Below, piece by piece: positions 61,700 through 64,000 of a stretch of 64,000 nucleotides of DNA. The translations under genes and the position numbers were made by a program. This DNA is from an uncultured Eubacteriales bacterium. Lineage in GTDB: Bacteria; Bacillota; Clostridia; Oscillospirales; Oscillospiraceae. The notes under the pieces are model-generated. The model was not told the origin of the DNA. It was given only the letters and a program-made list of their open reading frames with translations, and did no database searches. Numbering within the stretch: position 1 is the stretch's first letter; the number at the start of each line of letters is the position of its first letter. Location of the stretch: assembly GCA_900544295.1 (NCBI GenBank), contig UQUO01000007.1, positions 1-64,000 of the forward strand, given 5' to 3'.

Positions 61700-63522
61700 A
61701 GGAAGTAAAGTCACCAAAAAAACCGCTGATATACTACTATGTCATCGTGCTGCTTATAATAGTCCTCTTTAACCTTCTCATCACGCCGCTGCTGTCGCGT
61801 GGCCAGGTCGCCGAGGTGGACTACGGCACCTTCATGGACATGATAGACGAGGGTGATATAGGCGTAGTGCAGATAGAGGATACGCAGATACTCTTCACCA
61901 ATAAGGCGGAAGACACTGTGTATACCACCGGCCCCATGGACGATCCCACTCTTACGGAGCGCCTGCATGACGCTGGCGCGAAGTTTGCCCGGGTGGTGGA
62001 GGAGCCGATGTCGCCTATATGGAGCTTCCTGCTGAGCTTCGTGCTGCCCATCCTCATCTTTGTGGGCCTTGGACAGTATATGAGCAAGAAGCTGATAGAA
62101 CAGGCGGGCGGCAAGAACTCCCTCTCCTTCGGCATGGGCAAGAGCAGCGCCAAGGTATACGTCCAGTCCACCAAGGGCATCCGCTTTGCCGACGTGGCCG
62201 GCGAGGACGAGGCCAAGGAGAGTCTTGCGGAAATAGTGGATTATCTCCACAACCCGCAGAAGTACACCGAGGCGGGCGCGTCGATGCCGAAGGGCATCCT
62301 GCTCGTCGGCCCTCCAGGGACTGGCAAGACCATGCTGGCAAAGGCCGTCGCCGGCGAGGCGAACGTGCCCTTCTTCTCGATAAGCGGCTCCGAATTCGTG
62401 GAGATGTTCGTCGGCATGGGCGCCTCCAAGGTGCGCGACCTCTTCCGCCAGGCGAAGGAGAAGGCCCCCTGCATCGTGTTCATAGACGAGATAGACGCCA
62501 TCGGCCAGAAGCGCAACTCCGGCGTGAACGGCGGCAACGACGAGCGGGAGCAGACCCTCAACCAGCTGCTGACCGAGATGGACGGTTTTGAGGAGAACAC
62601 GGGCGTCATGATACTAGCGGCCACTAACCGGCCCGAGAGCCTCGACCCGGCCCTGACTCGCCCGGGGCGCTTCGACCGCCGCGTGCCTGTAGAGCTGCCG
62701 GACCTGCAGGGCAGAGAGGCCATTTTGAGGGTCCACGCGAAGAAGATCAAGGTCGCGGACGACGTGGATTTCCACACCATAGCCCGAATGGCCGCCGGCG
62801 CATCCGGCGCAGAGCTGGCAAACATCATAAACGAGGCCGCCCTGCGCGCCGTCCGCGACGGACGCGTTATAGTGAACGAGGCGGATTTGGAGGAGAGCAT
62901 CGAGGTCGTCATCGCCGGCTATCAGAAGAAGAACGCAGTGCTCTCGGACCGGGAGAAGCGCGTCGTCGCCTACCACGAGATAGGCCACGCCCTTGTGGCG
63001 GCCCTGCAAAACAACTCGGCTCCCGTGCAGAAGATAACCATTATCCCGCGCACCTCAGGCGCGCTGGGCTACACCATGCAGGTCGAGACGGGGGACAAAT
63101 ACCTGATGAGCAGGGAGGAGCTGGAGAACAAGATAGCCACCTATACCGGCGGCCGCGCCGCGGAAGAGGTCGCCTTCGGCTCCGTCACCACCGGCGCATC
63201 GAACGACATAGAGCAGGCCACAAAGATCGCCCGCGCCATGATAAGCCGCTACGGCATGAGCGATGAGTTCGACATGGTTGCCATGGAGACGGTGCAGAAC
63301 CAGTACCTCGGCGGCGACGCCTCCCTGACCTGTTCTCCCGACACGCAGAAGGAGATCGACCGCAAGGTCGTCGAGCTCGTGCGTGCCCAGCATGAGAAGG
63401 CCAAAAAGCTCCTGGAGGATAACCGCAAAAAGCTCGATGAGCTTGCCGAGTTCCTCTACGAGAAGGAGACGATAACAGGGGAAGAGTTCATGGCAATACT
63501 GACGGGAGGCGAGAGAAAATGA
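61696..63522 (+). CDS. ftsH: ATP-dependent zinc metalloprotease FtsH
   Basis: 608 aa membrane protease that extracts and degrades membrane and regulatory proteins. Two N-terminal helices (about 11-32 and 101-122) bracket an outer domain; the AAA domain has GPPGTGKT (about 203), FIDEIDAIG, and [17 protein letters not shown]; the zinc site HEIGH (about 425) and the later third ligand region follow. Family-length. Coupled to the coiled-coil gene before and to the HdeD-like gene after by ATGA overlaps. Confidence 0.96.
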   Translation: MKEVKSPKKPLIYYYVIVLLIIVLFNLLITPLLSRGQVAEVDYGTFMDMIDEGDIGVVQIEDTQILFTNKAEDTVYTTGPMDDPTLTERLHDAGAKFARVVEEPMSPIWSFLLSFVLPILIFVGLGQYMSKKLIEQAGGKNSLSFGMGKSSAKVYVQSTKGIRFADVAGEDEAKESLAEIVDYLHNPQKYTEAGASMPKGILLVGPPGTGKTMLAKAVAGEANVPFFSISGSEFVEMFVGMGASKVRDLFRQAKEKAPCIVFIDEIDAIGQKRNSGVNGGNDEREQTLNQLLTEMDGFEENTGVMILAATNRPESLDPALTRPGRFDRRVPVELPDLQGREAILRVHAKKIKVADDVDFHTIARMAAGASGAELANIINEAALRAVRDGRVIVNEADLEESIEVVIAGYQKKNAVLSDREKRVVAYHEIGHALVAALQNNSAPVQKITIIPRTSGALGYTMQVETGDKYLMSREELENKIATYTGGRAAEEVAFGSVTTGASNDIEQATKIARAMISRYGMSDEFDMVAMETVQNQYLGGDASLTCSPDTQKEIDRKVVELVRAQHEKAKKLLEDNRKKLDELAEFLYEKETITGEEFMAILTGGERK

Positions 63523-64000
63523 GAAGGCGCTCCGGCTACGGTTGGCTCGAATTCGTCCTGGGCATCCTGCTCGTGATCCTGGGCATATGGGTCTTCGCGG
63601 ACCCAGATCTCGCCCTGACCGGCATGGTGTACGCCTACGGCGCCGTGGCTCTCATCATGGGCGTTGCGGATATCATCCTGTATATAAGGGTGGAGCGCTT
63701 CACTGGCTTCGGGCCAATAATCTCGCTCGTCTCAGGCATACTCAGCGTCATGAGCGGCGTCATGCTGCTGGTCTATCCGGGCATAGGCGTGCTGGCGCTT
63801 ACGCTGCTGTTTCCCATCTGGTTCATTGCCCACTGCATATCCCGGCTCACGCACCTGAACCACATACGCATGACAGCCGGCGATGGGATGTACTATATAA
63901 CTCTGATAATAAACGTCATCGGCCTCATCCTGGGCTTCCTGATGTTCCTGAGCCCGCTGTTCACCATCACAGCCATCCGCTGCTTTGCCGGTGTATACCT
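63519..64000 (+). CDS. HdeD/DUF308-like membrane protein (cut by window end)
   Basis: ATG 63519 overlaps the ftsH stop and has GGAGG nine bases upstream. The visible 160 residues have six hydrophobic helices in pairs (for example FVLGILLVILGIWVF, IISLVSGILSVMSGVMLLVYP, LIINVIGLILGFLMFLSPL), the repeat build of HdeD/DUF308 proteins, linked to acid resistance in enterobacteria. The 3' end is outside the window. Confidence 0.75.
   Translation, partial: MRRRSGYGWLEFVLGILLVILGIWVFADPDLALTGMVYAYGAVALIMGVADIILYIRVERFTGFGPIISLVSGILSVMSGVMLLVYPGIGVLALTLLFPIWFIAHCISRLTHLNHIRMTAGDGMYYITLIINVIGLILGFLMFLSPLFTITAIRCFAGVY

Overview
The window reads as a chromosomal segment of a moderately GC-rich, low-redundancy Firmicute of the class Clostridia, probably a gut Oscillospirales-type bacterium. 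The reasons are the Shine-Dalgarno-rich gene starts, TTGACA/TATAAT-type promoters, a phosphate butyryltransferase-type enzyme, NrdR, FtsH, MltG, DUF3784/DUF4363/YetF membrane proteins, and integrative elements of a type common in that group. Placement is inference from gene content; no rRNA or tRNA gene was seen.

Layout. (1) 0.2-21.3 kb is housekeeping chromosome: a KamA-like radical SAM protein, an Ogg1-type glycosylase, guaB, a run of tightly packed genes (sirtuin, TagA/WecG glycosyltransferase, thymidylate kinase-like, 5-formyl-THF cyclo-ligase), a 44-aa Cys-rich mini-protein, mltG, a Ptb-type acyltransferase, alaS-HIT, an XRE regulator overlapping comEC, then holA and an RNase M5-like Toprim gene, nrdR, and a fluoride riboswitch in front of a broken CLC-type transporter. 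(2) 21.3-22.3 kb is a stand-alone GMP synthetase (ATP pyrophosphatase) gene without the glutaminase domain.

(3) 22.3-49.4 kb is the accessory heart of the window: two integrative elements sit in tandem at the 3' end of guaA. Element 1 (about 16.7 kb) has XRE, xis, int, a MobC-like gene and a RepA-like ATPase, an oriT-like region without a relaxase, and then a defence block: HTH protein, Mrr-type nuclease, HsdM, HsdS with an unusual C-terminal domain, DUF3800, HsdR, and a YgjP-type metalloprotease. Element 2 (about 10.4 kb) has int, XRE, xis, RepA-like ATPase, and an operon of a 1305-aa SF1 helicase-PLD nuclease (Mokosh type II-like), a UDG-fold-like protein and a membrane-anchored protein. 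Both elements carry the same three extra gene families (XRE regulator, SLOG protein, DUF6061) and the same design of TGGCWAC arm sites. The guaA stop-codon region is repeated at 22.29, 38.99 and 49.35 kb, so the boundaries can be drawn precisely.

(4) 49.5-55.0 kb returns to chromosome: a GNAT acetyltransferase, then a Crp/Fnr regulator next to a three-subunit xanthine dehydrogenase-family molybdenum hydroxylase. (5) 55.0-60.5 kb is a decaying stretch: a VWA-type gene with two frameshifts, a leucine-rich-repeat gene with an in-frame amber codon, a 3'-truncated MoxR ATPase, and a MATE transporter remnant fused to a truncated MarR gene. (6) 60.5-64 kb has a TetR regulator, a coiled-coil protein coupled to ftsH, and the start of an HdeD-like membrane protein cut by the window end.
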